Shown here piece after piece: positions 13,001 through 22,548 of a stretch of 64,000 nucleotides of DNA. A program made the position numbers and the translations under genes. The notes below the pieces were generated by a model. The model saw nothing but the letters and a program-made list of their open reading frames with translations. It was not told the origin of the DNA and searched no databases. The first letter of the stretch is position 1. Every line of letters begins with the position of its first letter. The DNA is from Eonycteris spelaea (lineage: Eukaryota; Chordata; Mammalia; Chiroptera; Pteropodidae): NCBI GenBank assembly GCA_003508835.1, contig PUFA01000006.1, positions 124,001 through 188,000 of the forward strand, in the 5' to 3' direction.

Positions 13001-16000
13001 GAAAGAAGAGAGAATTGTTGAAGTGATATTTTGGGGTGGGTAAGTCTGGAAATGAGGGATTGATCTTTGCCAGAAATATAACAGTGGAAAAGCCAGAATA
13101 TCATGACACAGAGTTAAATGGATAAGGTGGTAGTAACCTATAGTAGTTCTCTCCAGATCGCTTAGAGAAAAGTAAGGTTCTTAGCTGAGAGTGAGGATGA
13201 GAGAATAGGTGTTGGACATTTGAGTGGAAAAAAGAAAGTGTGAAATTGTTGTCTAGGACTGGGGTCAGCAAACTACAGCCTGGGGCCAAATCCAATCCAC
13301 TGTCTGCTTTTAGAAGACCCAAGTGTTCAGATATGTCCTATATCTTTAATTATCAGGGGGAAAAAAAAACAAAGAAAAATAATATTTTGTGACCTGTGAA
13401 AAGTATATGAAATTCAAATTTCAATGTCTGTAAGTAAAGTTTTTTTGGAACACAGCCATGATTATTATTTACATATTACTTACGACTGCTTTAGCTCTGC
13501 AACAGAGCTAGGTAGTTGCAACAAAGAGCCTAAGATATTAACTGTCTGTCACTTTGCAGAAAGTGTATGCCAACTCGTGGTCTAGGAAAATGGAAGACAG
13601 AATGGCTGTGCGGGTACAAGCACAGAAAGAGAGGGGTGAGGGCTGGATTTAACTAGGGTGATGATTTAGCCACGTGGGTTAATGAAGTAAGATAGGAACC
13701 AGAGAGTTAAAGGTGAATGCAAAGGAATGATTATAATTATTGACCATGGAATACAAACTGGATAAAGAGGGAAGTGAAAACATAAGGAAGGTTAGAGACA
13801 GAATTATGAGTTCTGGTGGAGTTAAAGGATTTTTGAATGGGAGTGAGCTTAAAAGATAGGAAATAGTAGACGAAGTATGGGTGTTTCAAATTGAGATTTG
13901 GAGGGGATATAGTTACTGATAATGATGAGGCTTAAGATTTGACATAGGTATGAGTGACATAGAGATTGTATTTTATTTCTGGTCTTCAGCAAAGCAAGCC
14001 TTTAACCATATTAAAAGTGGACTCTAGTGATCAGAGGAAGCCCTTTCTGCTTTGGCATTTTTACTCTGGTAGTCTCAAACTGCTGCACAGTCTCATTAAA
14101 ATTTCTTTCTGGCCTTATAACATTCAACAGCACACCAGACAACATATATTTGCCTTGTATAAGCCCACTTGACTGTGAATTTCCAGTGTAGTACAATAAA
14201 TCCTCATTTAATGTTGTCAATAGGTTCTTGGAACTGCAACAAAGCAATAGATAGCAAAACCAGTTTTACCATAGGCTAATTGATCTAAACAACAGTTAAG
14301 TTCCTACAGCATCTCCTCAACATTATAACAAATTGACATTGAACGAAGTGACATTATTCGAGGAGCTGCTATAGAGAACTGCACATATTAGAAGTTATTG
14401 TAGAGGTTTGCGATTCAGAGATAGGAAACCTAAAATTATAATATTAATATATGGTCTGCATCCTCATGCATGAGTTTGTACTTTAGGCATAGTATTTCCA
14501 AATACAGTAAAGCATATGAATAGAAATACATGGAAACTAGAGGTTTCTTAACTAATTAACTTTAATGCCAGAAATATGGTAGAATATTCAAAAGCCTTAT
14601 CTCATTCCATGCCTCTATCAATAGATTATTTCATTGGAATGCAGTAAGTGCTAGGATAGAGACATGCACAGCATTCTGGGGGGTGGGGTTCCCGGACCCA
14701 GAAGGAAGAAGAAGACTTACTTCCTAGGATGACACCTAGGCTGAATGTTCAAAGATGAACCAGAGTTTAGCCAGGTAAAGAAAGGTGGGAGGGAGCGGGG
14801 AATGTTCCAGATGAAGCAAGTAACATAAGTAAATGCTAGGAGGCATAAAATGACTTGGATATTATGCACAGTTGGGTTTTTGAACAGGGAGTGACCCATA
14901 AAGAGTTGTATTCCAAGACTATTAACTATTTATTTCGTAAATACTTTTTAATTCTAGCCTGGTCAATGTGATCATTTAGAAGACAGTTGCAATAGTCTCT
15001 GCAAAAGTTTGTAAAGACCCGAACAAGAGCAGTGGTAGTAGGAATGGAGAGAGAGAGAGCGACTCCAGAAATATATAGGGAGCAAAATGAGCAGGACTTG
15101 GTAAATGGGTCATAGCTATGAAGGTTGAAAGAGAAGGAGAAATCAGGTTTGTTAATATATCTCTTTATTGAGCAACACAGGGAGTTCATATGTTTATCTT
15201 CTTGGGTCTTGGAAAGGGAAGAGCCTACTGCTTCATGTTGAGAGTTAAGAGAACAAAAAGCAGGGAATAAATAAGAAGAGGGGTGTTTACCATAACCTTT
15301 GTTGAGAGATAGATGCACATAGCTCCCGGAGCCTTATCTCCCTACCCACCATACTAGTGGGCTTCGAACTAATGGGAGGAACCCTTCATCCAAACAATCT
15401 TATTATATAAAACCCCAGGCTATAACAGCTGAAACAAAAATGAAAGGACCAGGGTTACCCCCACAGAGCCCCTAGGACTCTTCAGTTGAAACATCATTGT
15501 TCTAAAGTGAACACAGCTGAGATTACCCCACCTCCACCATCCTAAACCTCAAATAAAAGTTGATTGTCAGAGGCCCTACAGTTCAGTGCCTCAGAGAATG
15601 GTGGTATCTGCATCAGATTATTGCTTTAGAAATGGTTTGCTCCTAAGTCATGTTTAAGTATAAGAAAGGTAAAATTAATAAAGTAAAGTTATTGACCTTG
15701 ATCAATCTTAATTATCCACCCCCCCCCCAAAAAAAAAAAACAGTATCAAGAGTACTAGGCTGGGAGCACAGAGGTCTGGTCCTGGCTCTGCCACTTGCTA
15801 GCCACATGACCTTGGGCTCATCCCTAGACTTCATCTGCTTTGATTTCCTGGCTTATTAAATGAGAACTGAGTGATCTCTGAGGCCCCTTCTAGCTCTGAA
15901 ATTCTATTAATTTGAAATAGCTAGCATTTTGGAAAAAGGCTTTTGATTGAAATCTAGTCTCAGAGATTAGTGCCTGCTTGTGAGAAAATGACCTGGAAGC

Positions 16001-17587
16001 CCCACAGGAGGGAACAGAGATAAAGCGGCCCAGGGTATTTATAAACCCGTCTTCATCATTCTGTAGCTAGACATAGCACACTTTTGACAGTCAGTTTTAG
16101 TGGGAATTTTCCATTATCTTTTGGGGTTGGGTTTTGACCATATGAACATAGTGATGATGAATAAGTGCCTCTGACTAGCTAGAACTGAGGAATGCATAGG
16201 AAGCAAAAAAGTTCTTTGAAGTAAGTCTTTTGTAAGGTTTCAAGAGTATAGCCTGTGTCCCTGGGACCCCACCTCTGTTACACAGAGTGGTCCGGTCACC
16301 ATTTCCCAACTTGTGAGCTTTAGAGAAGGTGGCCCCTTCTCTTCCCTGGGGCTCTGCTAGTGGATTATAAATGGCTGCATAGCAAATTACTCCAAAATTT
16401 AGTGGCTTAAAGCAACAAACGTTTATTGCCTCATAGTTTTTGTGGGTCAGGAATTCAGGGCAGCATACCTGGGCGGTTCTGGCTCAGTCTCATAGAGTTG
16501 CTGTCGAGACATTGGCTATGACTACAGCCATCTGAAGGTTAATTGGACTGGAGGATCCATCTCTGACCCTACTCACATGGCTGTTGGTAGAAGCCTCTTT
16601 CCTTGCCACATTGGCTTCTCTATAGGGCTACTTAAATGTCTTCATGACAGGGCAACTGACTTTCCAAGAGCAAGTGATTCCATCAAGATAGCAAGACAAG
16701 AGCTACAATGTCTTGTGACTTAAAAGCAAAAGTCATTCTCCATCATTCCACCATGCTCCATTTGTTAGAAGCAAGTCAGTACATACAGCCTACACTCAAG
16801 GAAAGGGAAACTAGCCTCCATCAAAGGGAGGAGTGCCATAGAATTTGTGGACAAATTAAAAAACTATCACAGCTGGCTTTGGCACTAGTTTTCTAACCGA
16901 GGTGGTATCAGGAACAGGTTTTATTCAACTATATCTGGTTGAATAAAATAAAGTTAAGAATGTAGAGCTGGGTAACTATTGCTCTCCACACCACCCCCTC
17001 CTGAAATATGCTTAACAGTTACAAAGGAACTGAATGAAGAGGGAAATTTTGAGCATGTGCATTAATTTTTAGCAAACATTCACCAAATGTCACTGTGCAG
17101 GGATGTAAAGCAAGCACATACTTTGAGGAGTTCATACTAGGAAGAAAGACAAAAAAGAAAAATGGAAAAAGGACAAATACGATACAATATCATAAATACT
17201 ATGATAGAAGTAAGCTTGGGGCAATTTGGGTACACAGATGGGGCACCTAACTAAGACTTGGGAGTGCTGGGAGTCAGGGAAGCTTTCTAAGCAGTGACTC
17301 CTGTGTAAGAGCCCCTACCTGCCACAGGACTCAGACACAGAGCTTTGTGGCCCTTTGCAAGGCAGGACCTCACTGTTCTTTTTACCTTACAGAATGTTGC
17401 TGAGGCACAGTGCATTGCCAACCAAGTTCAGCTCTTCTATGCCACTGATCGGAAGGAGACCTATGACTTAGTGGAGACCTTTAACTTCAGACCAAATGAG
17501 TTCAAATATATGTCTGTCATCGCTGAATTGGAACAAAGTGGACTTGGAGTGGAATTGAAATGTGCCCAGAACCATGATAAGACTTAG
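964..17587 (+). CDS. ATPAF1: ATPAF1, ATP synthase mitochondrial F1 complex assembly factor 1 (3' seven coding exons, with an apparent frameshift)
   Basis: Joined exons 964-1014, 1617-1679, 4501-4551, 5758-5805, 9316-9411, 11299-11405 and 17393-17587 translate to the C-terminal two thirds of ATPAF1, the mammalian homologue of yeast Atp11p. The protein acts in the mitochondrial matrix as a chaperone that binds free F1 beta subunit and prevents its aggregation before alpha/beta hexamer assembly. Diagnostic stretches are [59 protein letters not shown] and [20 protein letters not shown]. Every exon has AG before and GT after it. The 5' exons encoding the transit peptide and N-terminus lie before the window. 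The exon at 11299-11405 is 107 nt where the family reading frame needs 108, so as written the joined frame reaches UGA at the last junction and loses 64 residues. Identity is near certain; whether the gene is intact is not. Confidence 0.93.
1617..1679 (+). CDS. ATPAF1: ATPAF1 coding exon (21 codons)
   Basis: 63 nt, phase 0, reading [20 protein letters not shown] plus a final Q. Acceptor ttccag, donor gtaatg. It matches the ATPAF1 segment that begins the conserved ATP11 domain. Confidence 0.93.
2045..2292 (+). repeat. MIR SINE
   Basis: Nearly full-length mammalian-wide interspersed repeat in an ATPAF1 intron. It shows the typical series: gttctgtcacttactagctg, then ttagtttctttatctgttaa, then agcacttagaacagtgcct and agcacagagtaagtgtta. 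Confidence 0.85.
2640..2820 (-). repeat. MIR SINE (reverse)
   Basis: Reverse-complement MIR core: cactgagaaaactataacat, taagtaacttaattagtggt and agctaggactcaaacccatg. Confidence 0.75.
2870..3015 (-). repeat. L2-type ancient LINE fragment
   Basis: Carries the decayed module with gaatacctgctaacttccag, tatgccagatat and caaggagttttagtcttgtg, found in reverse-oriented old L2-like repeats. Subfamily assignment is uncertain. Confidence 0.45.
3438..3625 (-). mobile_element. 5S rRNA-derived retroposon with A-tail and target-site duplications
   Basis: Reading the minus strand, 3610 down to 3493 is a full-length, gap-free match to mammalian 5S rRNA (gtctacagccatgccaacct at the start, ataccaggtgctgtaagc at the end). 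About 18 of 118 positions differ, mostly C to T or G to A. It continues into an A-rich tail (3492 down to about 3453). The flanks ggggcccctcatttt (3438-3452) and agggccccccatttt (3611-3625) agree at 13 of 15 bases and look like target-site duplications. It is therefore a reverse-transcribed 5S copy or a 5S-derived SINE, not a functional 5S gene. 5S-derived SINEs are known in fruit bats and some rodents. Confidence 0.85.
3700..3938 (+). repeat. L2 LINE 3' region
   Basis: Decayed L2 sequence: tgccttctccttatatgcct, ttttcaaaatatacctcaag, agcacttatttcctaacttg and ctggtttgcattgtaattta. Confidence 0.6.
3945..4142 (-). repeat. MIR SINE (reverse)
   Basis: Reverse MIR: tcttcacaacagtcctgtga, aatttgctcaaagtagcata, cagctgggatttgcatccag and ctgactccagaccctgggtt. 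Confidence 0.75.
4501..4551 (+). CDS. ATPAF1: ATPAF1 coding exon (17 codons)
   Basis: 51 nt, phase 0, reading [17 protein letters not shown]. Acceptor ttttgtacag, donor gtaagt. Human has [17 protein letters not shown], so there is one substitution. Confidence 0.93.
5758..5805 (+). CDS. ATPAF1: ATPAF1 coding exon (16 codons)
   Basis: 48 nt, phase 0, reading [16 protein letters not shown]. Acceptor cctatag, donor gtaagt. One residue differs from human (A to E at the first position). Confidence 0.93.
6290..7490 (+). mobile_element. L1 LINE 3' fragment
   Basis: Old truncated L1 in the intron after 5805. The end of ORF2 is recognisable from the DNA: tagatcagtggaacagagta, and the caacccaagtgtccattaat segment further on. 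The 3' UTR ends around ccactgaattgtataatagt and gttaacttttatgtaatg. Its reading frames are broken by stops and indels, so it is inactive. Confidence 0.8.
7495..8465 (+). mobile_element. Second L1 LINE 3' fragment
   Basis: A separate truncated L1 directly follows the previous 3' end. ORF2 C-terminal sequence starts again (cacagactgggagaaagtat, aaaaaatggcaaaagataca, gaatgcaaattaaaaccaca) and the copy ends with caagtatacctcaataaagc. Restarting at an ORF2 position after a complete 3' end shows two insertions, not one. Confidence 0.75.
8700..9235 (+). repeat. Probable old L1/HAL1-type 3' UTR fragment
   Basis: A/T-rich sequence with aataaattgtggtaaatttc, tgaatta runs, and tgggataggactggaatgga followed by a T-rich end. 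It resembles degenerate L1-like 3' UTRs. Family is uncertain. Confidence 0.4.
9316..9411 (+). CDS. ATPAF1: ATPAF1 coding exon (32 codons)
   Basis: 96 nt, phase 0, starting [18 protein letters not shown] and ending [10 protein letters not shown]. Acceptor tttccacag, donor gtaggt. It is the core of the ATP11 domain; human TG is SS here in GQWSSTELH. Confidence 0.95.
10085..10262 (-). repeat. MIR SINE (reverse)
   Basis: Decayed reverse MIR: agttactattatcatttcta, gagaagaaagtaggctcaga and actccaggttattgactcca. Confidence 0.6.
10412..10585 (+). mobile_element. Unclassified A-tailed retroposon-like insertion
   Basis: About 140 bp with a G-rich block (caaggggagggagggagcaa) and an A/T-rich end running into ttttttttaaaaaaa. 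Possible flanking duplications are 10412-10427 (aagattgccctagcag) and 10569-10585 (aagaataccctaacaat), with about three quarters matching. A G-rich tract followed by an A-rich tail recalls the 3' end of an L1, but I cannot assign it. Confidence 0.35.
11299..11405 (+). CDS. ATPAF1: ATPAF1 coding exon with a one-base deficit
   Basis: Starts in phase 0 after cctgacag with [20 protein letters not shown] and ends [13 protein letters not shown] followed by TG and a consensus gtaagt donor. The family reads DSTFLNVAEAQ across this junction, with the Leu codon completing this exon. Here the exon is 107 nt and the last codon is only TG. Joining to AATGTT of the next exon gives TTC TGA. No alternative donor or acceptor nearby restores the frame. 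The rest of the exon is fully conserved, which fits either a very recent mutation or a sequence error. Confidence 0.92.
12300..13250. repeat. Probable degenerate L2-type LINE fragments
   Basis: Purine-rich sequence with scraps such as gaggtccagactggagatat, gtcagcatacagat and ggagtggtaggatgaaagca, of the kind seen in old L2-like internal regions. Similar scraps occur at 14740-15160. Assignment is tentative and no gene is seen here. Confidence 0.35.
13251..13587 (+). mobile_element. Non-autonomous hAT DNA transposon with 8-bp target duplication
   Basis: Element 13259-13579 runs from ctggggtcagcaaactacag to gtatgccaactcgtg. It is bordered by perfect 8-bp direct repeats gtctagga (13251-13258 and 13580-13587), the hallmark of hAT insertion. 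Interior text (agtttttttggaacacagcc, ggctgcttt-like ctgctttagctctgcaac) matches an abundant Charlie-group element whose exact name I will not guess. A relative lies at 50759-51086. Confidence 0.8.
14185..14400. repeat. Probable non-autonomous DNA transposon fragment
   Basis: Contains taggttcttggaactgcaac and aaaccagttttaccataggc followed by taattgatctaaacaacagt, a combination I know from an old mammalian DNA transposon. Family uncertain. Confidence 0.45.
15745..15912 (+). repeat. MIR SINE
   Basis: MIR-type sequence directly after a C/A homopolymer run (15718-15740): ggtctggtcctggctctgcc, acttgctagccacatgacct and ctgaggccccttctagctct. Confidence 0.75.
16361..16872 (-). mobile_element. Probable MaLR/MLT1-type LTR or related ancient repeat (reverse)
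   Basis: About 510 bp with a recognisable series: gctgcatagcaaattactcc, agtggcttaaagcaacaaac, tttgtgggtcaggaattcag, cttccttgccacattggctt, and ttgttagaagcaagtcagta near the end. This is an old eutherian LTR-like repeat in the last ATPAF1 intron. No coding remnant is seen. Confidence 0.5.
17393..17587 (+). CDS. ATPAF1: ATPAF1 last coding exon
   Basis: 64 codons plus TAG, starting [20 protein letters not shown] and ending KCAQNHDKT. Acceptor ttttaccttacag. The frame of this exon is open and closely matches human (Y-G to Y-D, NLRP to NFRP, NQNKT to NHDKT), so it has been under protein-level constraint until recently even though the preceding exon as written does not join it in frame. The 3' UTR follows directly. 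Confidence 0.94.
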   Translation, partial: NVAEAQCIANQVQLFYATDRKETYDLVETFNFRPNEFKYMSVIAELEQSGLGVELKCAQNHDKT

Positions 17588-18490
17588 AGCTATAAGAGTT
17601 GGCTCTTTATAGAGCCAAATCAGCCCTGGATCATCTAGAGCTCCCTCACTCCCTTGAACTCTCAGGAGCGCAACATCTGTAATGAGCAGTCCCTCATGAG
17701 TTACCATGTGTGCTTATACAAGAGGTAATCATGGAAGTGAGCCCTATTACTTGATATTCAGGAACAAAGGTACCCAAACATTCTGATAATTATCTCTTAG
17801 CATACTTGAAGTTTCCTTTTTTAAGTGTTTGGGGTCATAACCAGAGACAGCCAAGGATCCCCAGGATAGTTGACTTGATTTTACAGTGTAATGGTTTGTT
17901 AAAAGTGCATTTGCATTCTGGCCAATTTGACCACACAGCTCCCAGATGATTAGTTCCTCATCTTTATAAATTTATGACAGGATAATAAAGTTGAAGACCT
18001 GCTATAGTTAGATTTGGGCTTTACATACCCGTCCCATGTGCCAGTTGGCTGGCCAAAGACATAACCCAAATATCCTGATTAGATTCTACAACAACCAGAT
18101 ATTGCAGTCAGGGTTAAGACTCCATCTAGATGCCCCCCAGAGTTGCCTTTAGTGTAGCTGGTTTGAACTATCAGTAGATTTCAGGTTAGTAAACCCACAG
18201 GTAGAGTGCCCACATCTTTTAAAATCATTCGTGGCACCTGCTCTTCTAACTCTGCCTTTTAGAAGCTGTGTATTTGGAGGGGGTGAATCATTGCAGTGTA
18301 AATAAATCAACTTTTTTTTGTAAGGAGAGGATCAATTTAGATATGCATGTTTTTGTGTATGTATATATATTTTTAAATAACTCTTAAGTTGTGCCAGTAT
18401 TATATGAAAAAGTAGGTGGAAGAAAATGTTCCCAGATTAGATATGGAGAAAATATAGCAATAAAATAAAGTCTGGCTTATAATATTTGTT
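17588..18490 (+). other. ATPAF1: ATPAF1 3' untranslated region (probable extent)
   Basis: Sequence after the stop codon without recognisable repeats up to clustered polyadenylation signals. AATAAA occurs at 17984-17989, within AAATAAAT near 18300, and as an overlapping pair at 18459-18469. The real end cannot be fixed from sequence alone; the double signal is the strongest candidate. Confidence 0.55.
18459..18469 (+). terminator. Overlapping AATAAA pair, candidate ATPAF1 polyadenylation signal
   Basis: Two AATAAA hexamers overlap at 18459-18464 and 18464-18469, about 870 nt after the stop codon. They are followed by T/G-containing sequence (tctggcttataatatttgtt) that could serve as the downstream element. 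An upstream AATAAA at 17984 could give a shorter form. Confidence 0.45.
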
Positions 18491-19454
18491 ACACTAAACA
18501 GTGACATAGTGACATCTAAGCTGTGTGCTGTTCATAGTGTCAGTGCTATAGGCTGATTTGATCAAAACTCTCCTTTAGACTCAGCAGTTGCTTGAAACAC
18601 CAAAAATAAGAAAGGAGCTCTCCAGCACTGGAAAGTCACATTTGGTTGATAGTGTCACTGTTGTGGCTCCAAGCTCAGTGATAAAAGAGGGTGGTGGTTA
18701 CATACCAGCCTTCTGAACCTGAGGTACCATATTTACCCACCCCCTGCCCATTATTGTTGTCAGCTGCCTTTATGATGCCTTTTCTTGCTCTAACATGTTC
18801 CACTTTGCTGCTCCTGCCTGAGATCTGCTTGTATGACACTGAATATGGTGAATGGGACTGTAACTAGTAGTTGCAGTCTGTGTGTGTTTTCTTCATTACG
18901 GGTTGGGCCTGTCTCCAAGCTCTTTAAATGGGATGCACTTATTATTTTCTGAGCTATGTCTGTTTTGTACTACTGAGTCTGTACGTAGAAAGAGAGAGTG
19001 TTTACCTTCTCTAAAAGTTAAGCTATTTCCTAATGCAAATTTTGTACCTTCCTTTGGTTTTTAACAGTTCAATTTTTGAGAAACTTGAGTCTGAATATTT
19101 TGAGTCCCGGGAATCTTAAGCATCAGATGGAGTTGCTTGCATGGGTATCCAGTTATGTTTGCTTTCCCCCCCAGACAGATCCAGTTCTTAGCCAAAGTAC
19201 ATTTCATAACATCTCTACCAGAAGGTGAGAAGATGATAGGAAAAGATGGCTGCTCGTTTTATTGTTCCTACCAGCTTTGCCCTGAATCCCCACTTGCCAA
19301 AGAAGGATGTATTCATGGACAGTTACACTGCATGTGAGACTTGATCAAAACACCATTCTTTATATTTACCTAGCCAGATCTGGCAAAGGACTAAAAGAAA
19401 ATTGTAACATGAATCAGTAAATTTGTCCCCATGGTATTCTAAAAAGTAGAAAGG

Positions 19455-19620
19455 CTTTAGAGTTAAATACATTTGGGTTCAGATGTCAGTGTTGTGATTC
19501 ATTAGCTCTATAATATCGAACAAATTAAACTTCATCTGTAAAATGGGGCTAATGGTATCTACCTCATAGGATTATTGATGAGAAATTAACATATATAGAC
19601 TACAATAGAGTTTAATAATG
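19455..19620 (+). repeat. MIR SINE
   Basis: MIR: tttagagttaaatacatttg, gtaaaatggggctaatggta and tacctcataggattattgat. Confidence 0.75.
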
Positions 19621-19721
19621 TCAACTCCTTTCTTCTCTACTTCCCCTGCCTCTCACCAACACAAATTACCATTACAGATGTACAGATCGTTCTTTATTCC
19701 AGTTGAAAGAGCAAACCTTGT

Positions 19722-19912
19722 CTTACAAGTTCTCAAACTTTAAGTTGCAGTAGAATTACCTTGAGCACTTCAAAATGCAGATTCCCAAGTCCCAGATCTC
19801 AACTTGCTGAATCATAATCTTTGCAGAAAGTGCTTGGAATCTGCATTTCAATATGTGCCTCAGATGATTCAGATGTAGGTTATTCACCAGCCACACTTGG
19901 AGAATCATTGTC
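19722..19912 (+). mobile_element. MER5A/B-type hAT MITE
   Basis: About 190 bp with matching inverted ends: caagttctcaaactttaagt at the left and acacttggagaatcattg at the right, and agaattaccttgagcacttc within. This is the size and layout of MER5. Confidence 0.75.
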
Positions 19913-19969
19913 TTATGTGTTCTTCACAAAAACACCCATTAGCCAGGTTTCCCTTTCCTGTGGACATTA

Positions 19970-20168
19970 ATCACAGAATCGGACTCCTCTGCCCTTTGCC
20001 TCCCCTAGTGGTCCCCTTTGCATACTCTACATTATATTTATTTACACATCTCTTTTCCCTACTAGACTGTGAGCTCCTTGAGGGCCAGGGCTTATCTCCA
20101 TTCCCAGTGCCAAGGACATGGCCTGAAACATAGAAGACACTCAGTTGTTTGTTGAATAAATAAATGAT
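19970..20168 (+). repeat. L2 LINE 3' end
   Basis: Good L2 3' terminus: ctagactgtgagctccttga, gggccagggcttatctccat and gttgtttgttgaataaataa. Confidence 0.8.
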
Positions 20169-20689
20169 GTGGATTTTAGCCAAAACATTGTCTTGTGTGC
20201 ATTCCTATATTCAAATACTCTGAATTTAAGAGAAACTCTTAACACATAGATCAAGAACTTACTGAGTAGGAATATTTGTAAACCAAGATATCAAGTTAAA
20301 CACAGAGTTTTTATCTCACCGATCTGTTGGCATTAGCGTGGTGGGCTGTCTGCTCAGTGGAATTCAGTAGTCGCTCACAGAGTATCTACTCTGCCACTAC
20401 CATGTTAGGTGCTGACAGAGGAAGACTGGGCGATCCCTGCTCTCAAGCTCTGTTCTAGCCACTGCCTTTGTCTCTCTGGCCTGTGATTCTGTGCCTCATA
20501 TCTAGCACCTGGTCATAGTTTGCCTTGTCTTGTTCTCAGAATGCTTATGTACTTCTTTCTTTAACCAGTTTAGGAGCAGGAGCCACATGTTCTGTTTTTT
20601 ACAGTCTCTGCAATACTGACCTTTTGTTCAGTCTTGGAGAAGAGGTACAAATGCCCACTTCCCCAGTCACTTGATTTAGCACCGGTTCA

Positions 20690-21010
20690 GCATTCATTAA
20701 TATTCATTGGGCACCTATTATATGCCAAGCACAGTGATAGAAAACCAGAGAATACAGCAATGAACAGGACAAATAAGGCCCCTATTCTGATGGAGCTTAT
20801 ATGCTTGTGGAGAAGACAAATGAATAAACCAAAAGATGATTTCAAATGCCAGTAGTGCTATGAAAATTTTTAAAATGTGATAGAATGGTTAGTGCAGGCA
20901 ATCATTTAATGGTCAGGAGAGCCATCTCTATGGAGGTGACAGCGGATACTTGAGTGTAGGAAAATTACAAGAGAACATTAAGTACTGAGGGCTTGAAGCA
21001 GGGCCAAGCT
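20690..21010 (-). repeat. L2-type LINE fragment
   Basis: Contains gggcacctattatatgccaa, acagcaatgaacaggacaaa and tctgatggagcttatatgct, the reverse-oriented old L2-like module. Confidence 0.5.
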
Positions 21011-21319
21011 CAGCGTGCTTGAGCCCAGATTTAAATTTTCAGTCCTTGCCCTCGAGAAGCTCACCATTCAGCAAGTGAGACACATGAATAATTATAATGT
21101 GAGACAAACTGACCAGTGCCATCTCAGAAGAGGGGCAAGAAGGGTTAAAGAACACTGCTGGCTACTGTAGGGGATGCAAATCTTGCCAGACCCTGGTACC
21201 CTTGGTGAAGCACTTAGGGTTCATAGGGAGTAACGGGTAGACAGTATTAAAGTCTCAAAGAATATGTGTTCCATGCAAGGAGGTCCTGTGAGTGCAGAGC
21301 GGGCCTCACAACCTATACC

Positions 21320-21435
21320 TGTTAACAATAACCTCTAACATTTATTCCTGGGGCTTAACCATGTCCCGGGCACTGCACTAAGGCCTTTACATGCATTATT
21401 TCAACACTCCCGACAGCCCTGTGAGGGCGGCAGAA
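21320..21435 (-). repeat. MIR SINE (reverse)
   Basis: Reverse MIR remnant: ctaaggcctttacatgcatt, atttcaacactcccgacagc and cctgtgagggc. Confidence 0.6.
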
Positions 21436-22149
21436 AACTGCTGGGTGATGATGTGCTACTGCTCTCCTTGTGCCCACTGTCTTCCCTGACCTTCAGCTCA
21501 AAAAAGAGGGCAGCCTATCAGTTACCCCTAATCCCAGCTCCAGCAGCCGCTCAGGTCCTTCAGAAGTCACAGGTGGCTCCTAAACCAGTCCTTGCTCTGA
21601 GAAACACATGTGTCAGTTTTCCAAATGCTGTCAACTAAAGAATGAGATGCACTCATTATACATTTCTGACTCCAAACTTTATTTCGAAACACATTGTTTT
21701 CGAATTAAAAAGGACGTTGTTGTGCTCTGTTTTATGCTGCATGGAGCACTTTGGTCCTAGCAGTTCTAGTGTGGCAAGTTGGTAGCAGCATTTTTATCCC
21801 TGTTCTGCTTTATAAAGGAGAGACTTGGTGCACAAAAAGGGACAAGATATTGAAGATTGCCACCTGCATCAGGAGCCACTCCAGGATAAGAGGTGACAGT
21901 CTATTCTCCAGACTTAATGGTGTCATTTGTAATGTCCACTGAGCAGGCCCATCCCTCACATTCACAGGGCTACTCCTAAGCTGTTTAGACCTCAGGAAGT
22001 GGAAGAGTTACAAGAAAAATTGGTTCAAACTCATTATGAATCCTCCTAGGCTCCCCAGAGTTTTTAGAAGAAAGCCCCTTTAAACCAGCTCAGTAGAGCT
22101 TCAGGATCGGGTGACTTCTCCAGGTTCATGTCTTGCTAGGTCCCCATCC

Positions 22150-22548
22150 ACTCACTCCCTTTGTTCCTCTAGTCATTCTGGATGACTGGCAGTTCCCTGA
22201 ATGCACTGTGTTCTTCTTACCTCTGTTCTAATCTTTTAAAATACTTTTTGCCTACCTCAAGTGTCCATACCTCCTTCATTAATTAATTTTGTCTTTCAAA
22301 GCTCCACTAAAACATCTCTACAAGAGCCTTCCTTGACATCTAATCCCTTCTATGCTGTCCCCACCCCATCATGTGCTCCTCTGTGCTTCCTTGGCATTTT
22401 GTGCCTCACCTTTACAAGGCTATCTCCCTCATAACTAGACACTCCTTGAGACAGGGATCGTATCTTACTAGACGTTATATTCCCAATGTCCAGTATGAAA
22501 CCTGACACAGAGAGATAAGATACTGGTGAATGTTGAATAAATTCCTCT
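22150..22548 (+). repeat. L2 LINE 3' region
   Basis: About 400 bp of L2: tacctcaagtgtccatacct, acaagagccttccttgacat, ttggcattttgtgcctcacc, cactccttgagacagggatc and gtgaatgttgaataaattcc. Confidence 0.8.
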
